64,000 nt of DNA from Pseudomonadota bacterium (GTDB lineage: Bacteria > Pseudomonadota > Alphaproteobacteria > Sneathiellales > Sneathiellaceae). Of the stretch, positions 16,699 to 25,767 are shown one piece after another. A program made the position numbers and the translations under genes. The notes under the pieces are model-generated. The model worked only from the letters and a program-made list of their open reading frames with translations, was not told the DNA's origin and ran no database searches. The first letter of the stretch is position 1, and the number at the start of each line of letters is the position of its first letter. The DNA is taken from contig JANSXH010000010.1 of NCBI GenBank assembly GCA_024743055.1, positions 62,001 to 126,000 of the forward strand, read 5' to 3'.

Positions 16699-17585
16699 TG
16701 CCTATGGAAGCCCTGCTCTCGGTCCTTACAGGAGGATTGGTCCTTGGCAGCCTTTATGCCTTGATGGCGACAGGTCTTGCCGTTGTCTGGACCACTCTTG
16801 GGATCTTCAATTTTGCCCACGGAGCGTTCATCGCTGTTGGTGCCTATGTGGCTTGGCAGATCAGCAGTGCCGATGCCATTGGAGCTGGATTTGTCATCGG
16901 CCTGGTGGGGGCAGTTGTCGTTCTTTTCGTTATCGGCGTGATTGCTCACTTTCTTTTGGTGCAACCGTTTGAGCGAAAGCCGAACCTAGTTCTACTCTCA
17001 GTTGTTACCACCCTTGCCGGTGCGACGATCTTCGAGAATTTGCTGATTGTTGGCTGGGGCGCGCGGCCCAAGCAGATCGCCCCCATGTTGGAAGGGGATC
17101 TGCATTTGGGCGAGGTCTCAATCTCTCAAAACGAAGCAATCATCATTGTACTGGTCCTCTTTATTTTGGCTCTTGTTGGTTTCTTTCTGCGCCGTAGCAG
17201 AACCGGTCGTGCCATGCGGGCGGTCGCCCAAAACCGTGAAGCCGCCCAGCTTATGGGTCTGGATGTGCCGAAGCTGTTCGGCATGGCCTTTGGATTATCC
17301 GCTGCGCTTGCTGGGCTCGCCGGAGTCTTCATTGGCTCCATTCGCTTTATCAACCCATCCATGGGGGCAGATCCGCTTCTGAAGGCTTTGATCGTGGTAA
17401 TTTTCGGCGGCGTGGCCCGCTTCACCAGCCCGATATACGCGGCCTTCATCGCCGGTATGGTAGAAGCGTTTGCCATTTATTATGTCGGTCTGTATTGGGC
17501 GCCTGCTGTGCTGTTTGCCCTTATGATCGTTGTATTGGTGATCAAACCGGAAGGGTTGTTCGGAAAGCATGAAAGGTCGGTCTGA
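16698..17585 (+). CDS. HAAT ABC transporter permease, LivH type
   Basis: A 295-residue inner-membrane permease with about eight hydrophobic segments and the LivH hallmark GIFNFAHGAFIAVGAYVAW near residues 36-54. The cytoplasmic coupling stretch RAVAQNREAAQLMGLDVPK near residues 175-193 is the EAA-like loop. ATG 16698 overlaps the preceding TGA by one base (TGATG), with GAGGGGG upstream. The gene ends sharing one base with the next start. It pairs with the LivM half of the downstream fusion. Confidence 0.9.
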   Translation: MPMEALLSVLTGGLVLGSLYALMATGLAVVWTTLGIFNFAHGAFIAVGAYVAWQISSADAIGAGFVIGLVGAVVVLFVIGVIAHFLLVQPFERKPNLVLLSVVTTLAGATIFENLLIVGWGARPKQIAPMLEGDLHLGEVSISQNEAIIIVLVLFILALVGFFLRRSRTGRAMRAVAQNREAAQLMGLDVPKLFGMAFGLSAALAGLAGVFIGSIRFINPSMGADPLLKALIVVIFGGVARFTSPIYAAFIAGMVEAFAIYYVGLYWAPAVLFALMIVVLVIKPEGLFGKHERSV

Positions 17586-19438
17586 TGCGCTATGATCCTC
17601 CCTTTCATAAAACCAACGGGCTTGTTCCGATCATTGTTGTCGCCATTGGCCTGATCCTGTTTCCCTTTGTCTTCACGGATACCTTCTCTCGTCATCTTCT
17701 GGTTTTGGTGTTTGTCTATGCCATGGTTGCCGTGAGCTGGGATCTGACTTTGGGCTTTGGCGGATTGGTCAATTTCGCCCATGTGGCGATGTTTGCCTGC
17801 GGTATCTATGCCTATGCCATACTGGCCAAGACCCTGGGGGTTTCTCCCTGGCTTGCGATCCCGGCGGCCGGCGTCGTCGCCATGATATTGGCTGTAGCTA
17901 TTACCCTGCCGATCCTTAGGTTGGATGGTATCTATGTCATCCTGGTGACCCTGGCTTTTTCCCAGCTCTTGTATCAGGTGGTGATCAGTCAGTCAGACCT
18001 TACGGGTGGAACCGTTGGCATGGTGACATTGCCGTCTCTAAAACTGTTTGGATACAAGTTCATCAAGGACGGAAAGATCGGTTATTACTTTACTGGACTT
18101 TTGCTATTGGCGGCATCGGTCACCGTTATCTATTGGGTGATCCGCTCTCGGATCGGGCGAGCGATTGTTGCCCTCCGAGATCATAAATATTATGCCCAGT
18201 CTCGCGGTGTCTCCGAAGCCCGTACCCGGATTTACGCCATGGCGATCAGTGCTTTTATCTCTGGTGTTGCTGGCGGCTTTTACGGATCCTATGTGCGGGT
18301 CGCCTCACCTGATGCCTTTGGGATTGGATTTCTCACGATCGTTTTGAGTATTCTCCTCGTCGGAGGAGTTGGCTCCCTTTGGGGCCCGGTTATTGCTGCT
18401 TTCGTGATTACCCTTCTCGCGGAAAGCCTGGCAAATCTTGGGCCCTGGAGGGAAATTCTGATTGCTATCCTGATTATCCTAATCATGGTGTTTTATCCGG
18501 GAGGGCTATGGGCAGCTGTCCAGGAACTCCGTGAAATTGTGGACGTCCGTCGAAGCGCCCTTACTGCGTGGTTTAACCGGCGCCGCTATAAAGGACGGCG
18601 ACAGGAACTATTGAATGTTGAAGAAAAATATATCGAGACAGATCATGGAACTATTGCCGTAGCTGATAGTGGAGGAGATAAGCCTGTACTCCTTTGCCTT
18701 CATGGAAACTCCTCCAGTAAAGAAGTCTTTCAATATCAGTTCGAGTCTTATCGCGATAGATTTCGGGTGATCGCGTATGACTTGCCTGGCCATGGCGTTT
18801 CGACCAATGCAGATCCCGAGACTTCCTATAACGTAGCCGCTTATGCAGATGCCGCTGAGCAAATTTTAGAGCAGCTTGAAGCGAGCGAGCCGATCGTTAT
18901 CGGTTGGTCTTTGGGTGGATATGTAGGGTTAGAGCTGGCAGCGAGGGCCAATGTTAAAGTCAGGGGTCTGGTCATTACAGGAACATCACCCCTTAATATT
19001 GTCCCGGATGACTTTGGTGCCGGTTACAACGCGGACTCCCATATGATCCTGGCCGGTAAGCATTTTCTGTCGCCCACAGAAACCAAGAACTTCGTAACCT
19101 CAGCAGTCGCCCCGCTCACAGAAGAAAGCGCCTATCTTCACAAAGCAATGCCGCGGACCGATGGCCGGGCGCGGCTCTATATGATCACGAAGATTAATGT
19201 AACGGACTGGCCACGACAGGCCCGAATGCTGCGAGAGGGCAAAATTCCCTTTGCCATCATGAACGGCCCCGAAGATCCTTTTCTCAATCATCAATATATT
19301 GCCGACTGGCCCTACGGGAATATCTGGACCGGAAAGCCCAATGATATTCCCGGTGGCTTACATACACCATTCTTTAACAAGCCGAAGGAATTCAATGCGG
19401 AATTTGATCGCTTTCTAAAAGAAGCCTGCGGGTTCTAA
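17585..19438 (+). CDS. LivM-type permease fused to an alpha/beta hydrolase
   Basis: One uninterrupted 617-residue protein. Residues 1-310 are a LivM-type permease (LGFGGLVNFAHVAMF at 56-70, coupling loop ALRDHKYYAQSRGV near 196-209). A charged linker follows at about 311-345. Residues 345-617 are an alpha/beta hydrolase: HGNSS at 373-377 (oxyanion region), GWSLGG at 440-445 with nucleophile Ser442, probable acid Asp564 in NGPEDP, and catalytic His593 in GGLHTP. The hydrolase ends normally. LivM C-termini are cytoplasmic in known relatives, so the enzyme should act on the imported solute. A normal LivM is about 310-360 residues. No frameshift or stop is seen at the junction. Confidence 0.9.
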   Translation: MRYDPPFHKTNGLVPIIVVAIGLILFPFVFTDTFSRHLLVLVFVYAMVAVSWDLTLGFGGLVNFAHVAMFACGIYAYAILAKTLGVSPWLAIPAAGVVAMILAVAITLPILRLDGIYVILVTLAFSQLLYQVVISQSDLTGGTVGMVTLPSLKLFGYKFIKDGKIGYYFTGLLLLAASVTVIYWVIRSRIGRAIVALRDHKYYAQSRGVSEARTRIYAMAISAFISGVAGGFYGSYVRVASPDAFGIGFLTIVLSILLVGGVGSLWGPVIAAFVITLLAESLANLGPWREILIAILIILIMVFYPGGLWAAVQELREIVDVRRSALTAWFNRRRYKGRRQELLNVEEKYIETDHGTIAVADSGGDKPVLLCLHGNSSSKEVFQYQFESYRDRFRVIAYDLPGHGVSTNADPETSYNVAAYADAAEQILEQLEASEPIVIGWSLGGYVGLELAARANVKVRGLVITGTSPLNIVPDDFGAGYNADSHMILAGKHFLSPTETKNFVTSAVAPLTEESAYLHKAMPRTDGRARLYMITKINVTDWPRQARMLREGKIPFAIMNGPEDPFLNHQYIADWPYGNIWTGKPNDIPGGLHTPFFNKPKEFNAEFDRFLKEACGF

Positions 19439-19456
19439 AGCAGCTTTTCCAGGCAG

Positions 19457-20158
19457 TCAGACAGAAAGATACGCTTCTCTGATATCTGGATCCGCATTGA
19501 GCTCTTCCATGGTTCCGTCAAAGCGCTTAAGTCCGCCTTCAATAATAATGGCTCTGTTTGCCACCAGCTTGGCAAAATGCAGATTTTGTTCTGACAGCAA
19601 AATGGTGACCCCTTCATCTTTTATGCGTTGGATTGTCAGAACCATTTGCTCAACAATAACAGGGGCGATGCCTTCTGATGGCTCGTCCAGAAGCAGAACT
19701 TCGGGGTTGCCCATGAGGGTGCGCGCGATGGTCAACATCTGTTGCTCTCCGCCAGATAAGGCCTTGCCAAGGTTACTTCGGCGTTCAGCGAGATTGGGAA
19801 ACAGATCAAACAAAATTTCGCGGGTCCAATAGGGAACGCCGGAACGTTCAGGCTGCCGGCCAACTTCAAGATTTTCCTCGATAGTCAGGTCGGTGAAGAT
19901 GCGGCGCTCTTCAGGTACATATCCCAACCCCAGTTTTGACACCCTGTGAGTTGGAGTGCCGGTAATGTCTTGTTCTTTTAATTGCACCTTTCCTGTTTCG
20001 GGAGGGAGCAGTTGCATAATGGATTTCAAAGTTGTCGTTTTCCCGGCTCCATTCCTTCCCAGCAATGCCAGCACATCGCCCTTTGCTACAGAAAGACTGA
20101 GATCGTGCAGGATATGGGCTTTGCCATAGTAGCTGTTGATATCCTCTACTGTTAGCAT
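19457..20158 (-). CDS. HAAT ABC transporter ATPase, LivF type (second system)
   Basis: A 233-residue LivF-type ATPase with Walker A GRNGAGKTT, signature LSGGEQQML and Walker B LLLDEPSEGIAP, all canonical. The region GYVPEERRIFTDLTIEENL is typical of LivF. It is the last gene of the second importer operon; its ATG overlaps the preceding stop. Its end lies 18 bp from the end of the convergent permease-hydrolase gene. Branched-chain amino acids or related amides are the family's usual cargo; the ligand here is unknown. Confidence 0.92.
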   Translation of the reverse strand: MLTVEDINSYYGKAHILHDLSLSVAKGDVLALLGRNGAGKTTTLKSIMQLLPPETGKVQLKEQDITGTPTHRVSKLGLGYVPEERRIFTDLTIEENLEVGRQPERSGVPYWTREILFDLFPNLAERRSNLGKALSGGEQQMLTIARTLMGNPEVLLLDEPSEGIAPVIVEQMVLTIQRIKDEGVTILLSEQNLHFAKLVANRAIIIEGGLKRFDGTMEELNADPDIREAYLSV

Positions 20159-20928
20159 CAGGAGGCTCCCTCATCCGCAAAGACACTGCCACCACCCAGA
20201 TAAACTTCCTGTACCCGCGGATTGGCCCGGATTTCCTCAACCGAACCGCTGGCGATCAGCTCACCGCGGTTCAGAACCATGATGCGATGTGAATGGGCAA
20301 AGACCACATCCATGTCATGTTCGGTAAACAGGATGCTCAGCCCGCGTTCCTCGACGATGCGGCCCGCCAATGCCATCAGTTCAATTCTCTCGCTCGGTGC
20401 CATCCCGGCTGTTGGTTCATCCATCAATAAAAGCCTGGGAGCATTGGAGAGGGCGATGGCCAGTTCCAATCTTTTGAGATCACCATAGGCCAAGACTGCG
20501 GCCGGACGATCCGCCTGATCCGCCATGCCGACAAGGGAGAGAAGTTCTGCTGCCTCATCAAGATAGGATGTTTTGGCCCTTGAGAAAAAGTTGAAACTGC
20601 GTTGGTGGAAAGAAAGTAAGGCCGTCTGGACATTCTCGATCACCGTCATTGTCGGATAGGTCGCGGTGATTTGAAAGGTCCTGCCAACGCCATATTGCCA
20701 GATTTTTCTAGTGGGAAGACCGACAAGTTCTTTTCCGTCAAACAGGATAGACCCAGAATTCGGAGGAAGCTGACCCATCAGCATATTGAAACAGGTGGAT
20801 TTACCGGCGCCGTTAGGGCCAATCAGAGCCAGCAACTCACCTTCCATCAGGTCAAAACTGACATCCTGCACGGCCTTGATACCACCAAAGCTTTTGGAGA
20901 GGTTTTTGACTTCAAGGATTGCTGTCAT
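20158..20928 (-). CDS. HAAT ABC transporter ATPase, LivG type (second system)
   Basis: A 256-residue LivG-type ATPase with Walker A GPNGAGKST, the GVGRTFQITATYPTMTVIEN Q-loop region and Walker B LLLMDEPTAGMAP. The signature is again degenerate (LAYGDLKRLELA), which is common in LivG proteins. Its stop overlaps the start of the LivF-type gene, and its start overlaps the stop of the permease gene as ATGA. Translation of the three genes is therefore probably coupled. Confidence 0.92.
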   Translation of the reverse strand: MTAILEVKNLSKSFGGIKAVQDVSFDLMEGELLALIGPNGAGKSTCFNMLMGQLPPNSGSILFDGKELVGLPTRKIWQYGVGRTFQITATYPTMTVIENVQTALLSFHQRSFNFFSRAKTSYLDEAAELLSLVGMADQADRPAAVLAYGDLKRLELAIALSNAPRLLLMDEPTAGMAPSERIELMALAGRIVEERGLSILFTEHDMDVVFAHSHRIMVLNRGELIASGSVEEIRANPRVQEVYLGGGSVFADEGAS

Positions 20929-22787
20929 GTCCCTGGCCCCTCTGACCGTCCGAGCCCTATCCGGTTACCCAGTTTTCGCGCCGATCCAACCAGACCTTCG
21001 GGTGCCAGGATAACGATCAGGATGATCAAAAGGCCTAGGGCAAGTCGCCAATATTCAAATCGGGAAAGAAAATCCTGCACGATGGTCAGGCTTGATGCGC
21101 CGACAATAGGACCCGACAAAGTCTTGACCCCGCCGAGGAACACCATGATCAAGGCGTCAAAGGATTTGGCGATTTCAAGCTCTGTCGGAAAGACACTGCC
21201 TTTTGAGAAGACGAAAAGACCGCCGGCAAGTCCTGCCATGGCCCCGGCAAAGGCGATTGTCACCCATTGGATCCGTTTGGTATTGATGCCGGTCGCTTCA
21301 GCTCTCAAAATGGAATCCCGGCTGGCGCGAACGCTGTATCCGAATGGGGAATGAGCGACATGACGCATCAGGATAATCCCGCCAACACCTATGACCAAAG
21401 TTAGGTAATAATAGACGGTTGTGCTGGACGCCCATGCTGCAGGCCAGATGTTGACGATGCCGTCATCACCTCCGGTCACTTCACCCCACTGGAAGACGAC
21501 AGACCAGACAAGCTGGGCAAAAGCCAAGGTGAGCATGGCAAAATAGACACCTGTGAGACGGATGCAGAACCAGCCAATGATCAGGGCGAGGAATCCGGCA
21601 AGCAGAGGCGCCATCAGAAGAGCGAGTGACATCGGCGTATCCACATAATGCACAAGCAACGCTGCTGCATACGCGCCTCCGCCGAAGAAGGCGGCATGAC
21701 CAAAGGAGACAAGCCCGCCCAAGGACAGCATGAAATGGAGGCTTACGGCAAACAAGCTGACAATGATCACATCGGTCATCAGAACAAGGAGGAACGGGCT
21801 GTCAAAGATCGGAAATAGAGCCAGAACTACAAGGATGCCGGCAACTACCAGTTTCCCTGTGGATTGCAATGGGGAGATTGGCTGTTCAGGGTCGCCTACC
21901 TGACCGTGCTCCCCAGGTGCCTCCTCCCGACCAAGCAGGCCGTAGGGGCGAATGAGCAGGACAACTGCCATGACGATAAACATCAGAACTAGGGTGCTCT
22001 GTGGGATAAATTTGACGCCGAAGACGTTGAGAACGGATATCAGAACGGCGGCAATAAAAGCACCGGGAATGGATCCCATGCCGCCAATGACCACAACAAC
22101 AAAGACCGACGCCAGGATATTGAAGTCCATCAGCAGATCTGCCCCACCCTTCGGCAACTGCAAGGCTCCACCCAGGCCGGCCAGCAGTGATCCTAGGAAA
22201 AACACGCCGGTAAAGAGCCAGGCCTGATTGACACCAAGCGCGCCTACCATTTCCCGGTCCTGTGTCGCTGCTCGAACAAGAATGCCGACCCGCGTGCGTG
22301 AGATCAAATACCATAAGACCAGAAGGACAAACGGCGTAATACCAATCAACGCCAGGTCATAGCTCGGGACAGGTTCGCCAAGGATGTGGACAACGCCTTT
22401 CAAGCCGGGTGCACGGGGGCCGAGGAGGTCTTCCGGCCCCCAGACAAGAAGGGCCAGGTCCTGAATGACTAGGATGACGCCAAATGTGGCGACAAGCTGG
22501 AACAGTTCCGGGGCTTTGTAGACCTGGCGCAAGACCAGAAACTCAACAATTACACCGATCAGGCCGACGGCGACAGCCGCAACCAGGGTAGCCGCCCAAA
22601 ATCCGATAGCGCCCGGCAATACCTGCATGGCAGAATAGCCGATAAAGGCACCCAGCATGTAGAAAGAGCCGTGGGCGAAGTTGACGATACGGGTTACGCC
22701 AAAGATGAGGGAGAGACCGGAGGCAACCAAAAACAGTGCCGCAGCATTGGCAAGGCCAGCCAGGAGTTCAGCGACCAGTACACCCAT
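20925..22787 (-). CDS. Fused LivH-LivM permease of a second HAAT importer
   Basis: A 620-residue membrane protein that joins both permease subunits. Residues 1-286 are LivH-like (FGVTRIVNFAHGSFYMLGAF at 29-48). A Gly/Pro/Gln-rich linker follows at about 287-311, and the rest is LivM-like (SLGGLVSFGHAAFFGGGAY, coupling loop around RASRDSILRAEATGIN). Such LivHM fusions are known in several proteobacteria. The start at 22787 has GGAG ten bases upstream. Order in the operon is binding protein, LivHM, LivG, LivF. Confidence 0.92.
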   Translation of the reverse strand: MGVLVAELLAGLANAAALFLVASGLSLIFGVTRIVNFAHGSFYMLGAFIGYSAMQVLPGAIGFWAATLVAAVAVGLIGVIVEFLVLRQVYKAPELFQLVATFGVILVIQDLALLVWGPEDLLGPRAPGLKGVVHILGEPVPSYDLALIGITPFVLLVLWYLISRTRVGILVRAATQDREMVGALGVNQAWLFTGVFFLGSLLAGLGGALQLPKGGADLLMDFNILASVFVVVVIGGMGSIPGAFIAAVLISVLNVFGVKFIPQSTLVLMFIVMAVVLLIRPYGLLGREEAPGEHGQVGDPEQPISPLQSTGKLVVAGILVVLALFPIFDSPFLLVLMTDVIIVSLFAVSLHFMLSLGGLVSFGHAAFFGGGAYAAALLVHYVDTPMSLALLMAPLLAGFLALIIGWFCIRLTGVYFAMLTLAFAQLVWSVVFQWGEVTGGDDGIVNIWPAAWASSTTVYYYLTLVIGVGGIILMRHVAHSPFGYSVRASRDSILRAEATGINTKRIQWVTIAFAGAMAGLAGGLFVFSKGSVFPTELEIAKSFDALIMVFLGGVKTLSGPIVGASSLTIVQDFLSRFEYWRLALGLLIILIVILAPEGLVGSARKLGNRIGLGRSEGPGT

Positions 22788-22821
22788 TTAGACTATGCTC
22801 CAAAACGTCGGTTGGGAAAGA

Positions 22822-22847
22822 GTCAGCCGACCCGAAAGCCGGCTGAC
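22822..22847 (-). terminator. Hairpin after the second binding-protein gene
   Basis: GTCAGCCG (22822-22829) pairs perfectly with CGGCTGAC (22840-22847) around a 10-base loop. On the minus strand it lies 16 bases after the binding-protein stop and before the LivHM start. It is followed by TCTTTCCC, not a proper U-tract. A role in lowering expression of the permease genes or protecting the upstream mRNA is likely. Confidence 0.6.
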
Positions 22848-22863
22848 ATCAGACAGGAAAGGG

Positions 22864-24069
22864 TTATTCTGCTGGACGGAGTTTTTTAACTTCCTCATCA
22901 GTTGGTTGATAGTTGGCGCCGTCCTTATAGCTCCAATCAACCATTACGCCCTTGCCCTCATCAAGAGAGATTGTGCCCACATAGGCGCCGAGAGTGGACT
23001 GATGGTCCTGAGAGCGATAGGTGATGGGACCCGCAGGCGTATCGAGTTCAAGTCCTTTGAACGCTTCGACAAGCTCTTCCGTATCGGTGGAGCCGGCTTT
23101 TTTGATAGCTTCGGCGATGGAGAGCATCGTCGTGTATCCAACCAGGGAGCCAACGCGTGGATAGTCATCCCATTTTGCTTCATACGCAGCAACGAACTTT
23201 TTATGGGCAGGATCTTCAATGGCGTACCAAGGATACCCCGTGACGATCCAGCCAACTGGCGCCTCATCCTTCAACGGATCGAGATATTCAGGTTCACCGG
23301 TGAGCAGTCCGAGGACAGTCCGATCTTCAAACAGGCCGCGAAGGGTTCCCTCACGGACAAATTTTGCCAGGTCTCCGCCAAATGTAACGTTGAAAATCGC
23401 ATCAGGCTCAGCTGCTTTAAGCGCTTGTACTTCAGCTGCTGCGTCAATCTTGAATAGTCCCGGCCACTGTTCGGCAATGAATTCCACTTCAGGGTCGAGT
23501 TTGGTCAGTTCACTTTTGAATGCTGCTACTGCGTCTTTACCGTATGCATAGTTAGGCGCGATGGTTGCCCATTTTTTTGCACCTGTCTTTACGGCCTGCT
23601 CAGCTAGCATCGCGGCTTGCATATTTGTTGAAGGGCGCAGGCGGAAAGTATAACGGTTCCCCTTTTGCCATACGAGGGCGTCAGCCAGCGGTTCAGCCGC
23701 GAGATACAGACGCTTTTTCTGTCCAGCATAAGATGACAAGGCCAAGCCAACATGGCTGAAAAGGCTGCCTGAAATCATGACGACGCCATCGCTTGTGAAC
23801 ATTTCTTCTGCAATTTTGACGGCTTCACCAGGCTTTCCTTGGTCATCACGAGAAACAATCTCAATCTGCTTGCCAAGAACTCCGCCGGAAGCGTTAATTT
23901 CTTCAACTGCCAAATCGACCCCGTTCTTATAGGGAATGGTAAAAGCTGGCAGGCGTTTATAGCTATTCATGTCACCGATTTTTATCGTGTCCTCGGCGAA
24001 GGAAAAAGTGGCACTGGCGGCAAAGGTTGTTGCAGCGAGCACAGTTGCAAGTACGGTTTTCAATTTCAC
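22864..24069 (-). CDS. ABC importer substrate-binding protein (second system)
   Basis: A 401-residue LivK-type periplasmic protein. Its signal peptide is MKLKTVLATVLAATTFAASA followed by TFSFAEDT. The mature part has the usual DMNSYKRLPAFTIPYKNGVDLAVEEINASGG opening split over residues 33-63 and the SGSLFSHVGLALSSYA ligand loop. The start is GTG 24069 with a strong GAGGAGGG site eight bases upstream. It heads the operon with the LivHM fusion. The cargo is not evident from sequence. Confidence 0.9.
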   Translation of the reverse strand: MKLKTVLATVLAATTFAASATFSFAEDTIKIGDMNSYKRLPAFTIPYKNGVDLAVEEINASGGVLGKQIEIVSRDDQGKPGEAVKIAEEMFTSDGVVMISGSLFSHVGLALSSYAGQKKRLYLAAEPLADALVWQKGNRYTFRLRPSTNMQAAMLAEQAVKTGAKKWATIAPNYAYGKDAVAAFKSELTKLDPEVEFIAEQWPGLFKIDAAAEVQALKAAEPDAIFNVTFGGDLAKFVREGTLRGLFEDRTVLGLLTGEPEYLDPLKDEAPVGWIVTGYPWYAIEDPAHKKFVAAYEAKWDDYPRVGSLVGYTTMLSIAEAIKKAGSTDTEELVEAFKGLELDTPAGPITYRSQDHQSTLGAYVGTISLDEGKGVMVDWSYKDGANYQPTDEEVKKLRPAE

Positions 24070-24380
24070 GGCTTTCGCCCTCCTCTTGTGATTTGCGACC
24101 CGCCTTCCAACTGGTTCCCGTCAGAAAAAGACAAATTGGTCGCCCCCTGTTAGTACTGTTGCGTCGTTCCCGACGTTTGTAAACATGCTCCAGTCATTCT
24201 TGCCGTAATCCACTTTTGGAGCGCTGGTACTTTGTACCTTATTCATATGTACACGAACAATAATAACGGTTTTATAAGAAAAAGCCACAGGAACTTGTTT
24301 GCCTGCTAACTAATTGCTGCAAAAGTATTTTCTTAGTAGTCCCAGGTGATTCGACAGAAGATGCTCAAGAAGAGCCCTGC
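24070..24380. other. Intergenic region with a small palindrome
   Basis: This gap lies upstream of the second HAAT operon and downstream of the MFS gene, both on the minus strand. It holds the ribosome site of the binding-protein gene and a perfect 5-bp inverted repeat GGTAC-TTT-GTACC at 24226-24238 that could be a regulator site. No gene, tRNA or terminator with a T-run was seen. Confidence 0.4.
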
Positions 24381-25622
24381 TTATCCGTCGCCAGTGGCGG
24401 TAGCTGCTGCGGTCTTCTTGCGCTCTAAAACATGTGCGGCCGTTTCCGGCATCATGAACGCAAAGATAAGGGATCCAACCACGGCGATACCAGCGAGCAT
24501 CAGAAAGGCTGCTGTGTAGTTGGCGAGATCAACAACTTCTTCGGCAATCAGGTTGCTCAGCGAGGCACCAATGCCCACAAGCGTGGCAAGGGCACCTTGC
24601 GCCAGATTAAATCGACCGGTCCCTGCCGTTACATCAGCAAGGATGAGAAGAAAGATCATCGCGAAAATTCCGTTGGCGACGCCGTCCAGGGCCTGAACTG
24701 CAATAAGATAGGCCGCGTCATCTCCAAGGGTGAACAAAACTCCGCGAATTGGGAGAATGGCAAAGGCGATCAGAAAAAGCGGCTTGCGGCCCCAGGTATC
24801 TGCTTTCCAGCCACAAAAAATGGCCATGGCAATCATCACCAGCTGGGCGGCGATGATACAGGCAGACGTGAAGGCAATTCCATGCTGAGCATCGCTATGG
24901 ACAGACAGTTTCTGGCTGACAAGCGGGAGCATGGCGGCATTTGAAAAGTGAAACAAGACAACGCAGACTGAAAAAATAACAAGGCGTCTATCGGCTAGCA
25001 ATGTTGCAAAACCAGATGGCTGTTTCTCCATAGTTCCTTGCTGATCCTGTCCCCCTCGGGCAACCTCATGATCAATCTCGTCACCGTTAATCATCCAGAT
25101 ACAGGCAATCATACCCACCGACATCATGGCAATTAGCCAAAAAACACCCAGTTCTGAAATCCAGAGTGCTATACCCGCCGCTGCTGCTGCCGCAATCATG
25201 TTCCCCGCATGATTCCAGGCCTGATTGGCGCTGGTTTGAATTGTAAATCCATCGGGTCCTTTGAGGCCAAGGGTAATGGCGGCAATACTGGGTCCAACAA
25301 AGGCCAAAGATGCCCCAATGGCAATCTGTGCGGCGTATATGGCGAAATCAGATTTGAAGATCGTAATTGCAACAGCGCTGATGGCAATCGTCGCAGCACA
25401 TAAAGACAGCAAGAGTTTTTTCCAGCGGATCGCGTCGACCAGGGCACCTGCAGGGGTCTGAACAATAACTGTCGCTATAGTGGAAAGAGCAAGGGCAATT
25501 CCGATTGAGCCTGGATGCCATTTTAAAACCGATAATAAATAGATGGCGAGATAAGGGCCTAGTCCCGCCAAGACGTCGCCAGCAAAAAAATTGACGCCCA
25601 GCATCGGCTTATTCAATGTCAT
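24381..25622 (-). CDS. MFS transporter
   Basis: A 413-residue polytopic membrane protein with about twelve hydrophobic helices, typical of the major facilitator superfamily. The loop TPAGALVDAIRWKK near residues 53-66 corresponds to the family's loop 2-3 motif. A charged central loop (residues about 190-215) separates the two six-helix halves. The gene is monocistronic, with 145 bp separating it from the divergent ArsB/NhaD-like gene. The substrate is unknown; a drug or metabolite efflux role is as likely as uptake. Confidence 0.85.
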   Translation of the reverse strand: MTLNKPMLGVNFFAGDVLAGLGPYLAIYLLSVLKWHPGSIGIALALSTIATVIVQTPAGALVDAIRWKKLLLSLCAATIAISAVAITIFKSDFAIYAAQIAIGASLAFVGPSIAAITLGLKGPDGFTIQTSANQAWNHAGNMIAAAAAAGIALWISELGVFWLIAMMSVGMIACIWMINGDEIDHEVARGGQDQQGTMEKQPSGFATLLADRRLVIFSVCVVLFHFSNAAMLPLVSQKLSVHSDAQHGIAFTSACIIAAQLVMIAMAIFCGWKADTWGRKPLFLIAFAILPIRGVLFTLGDDAAYLIAVQALDGVANGIFAMIFLLILADVTAGTGRFNLAQGALATLVGIGASLSNLIAEEVVDLANYTAAFLMLAGIAVVGSLIFAFMMPETAAHVLERKKTAAATATGDG

Positions 25623-25767
25623 ACCCGTACTCCAAACAATTCTATTAGGATATTAGGCCGTATTCTGAAACATACACAACCTACAATGTCGGGGAGTGTA
25701 CGAAACTGGTTTGAAATGATATGACATAATGACGTTTGATTAGTCGGTTGTTAGTGAGCGTATTTAG

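Noticed and set aside
22795..23457. 220-codon frame on the plus strand
   Set aside because: It lies antisense to the second binding-protein gene and has no domain pattern.
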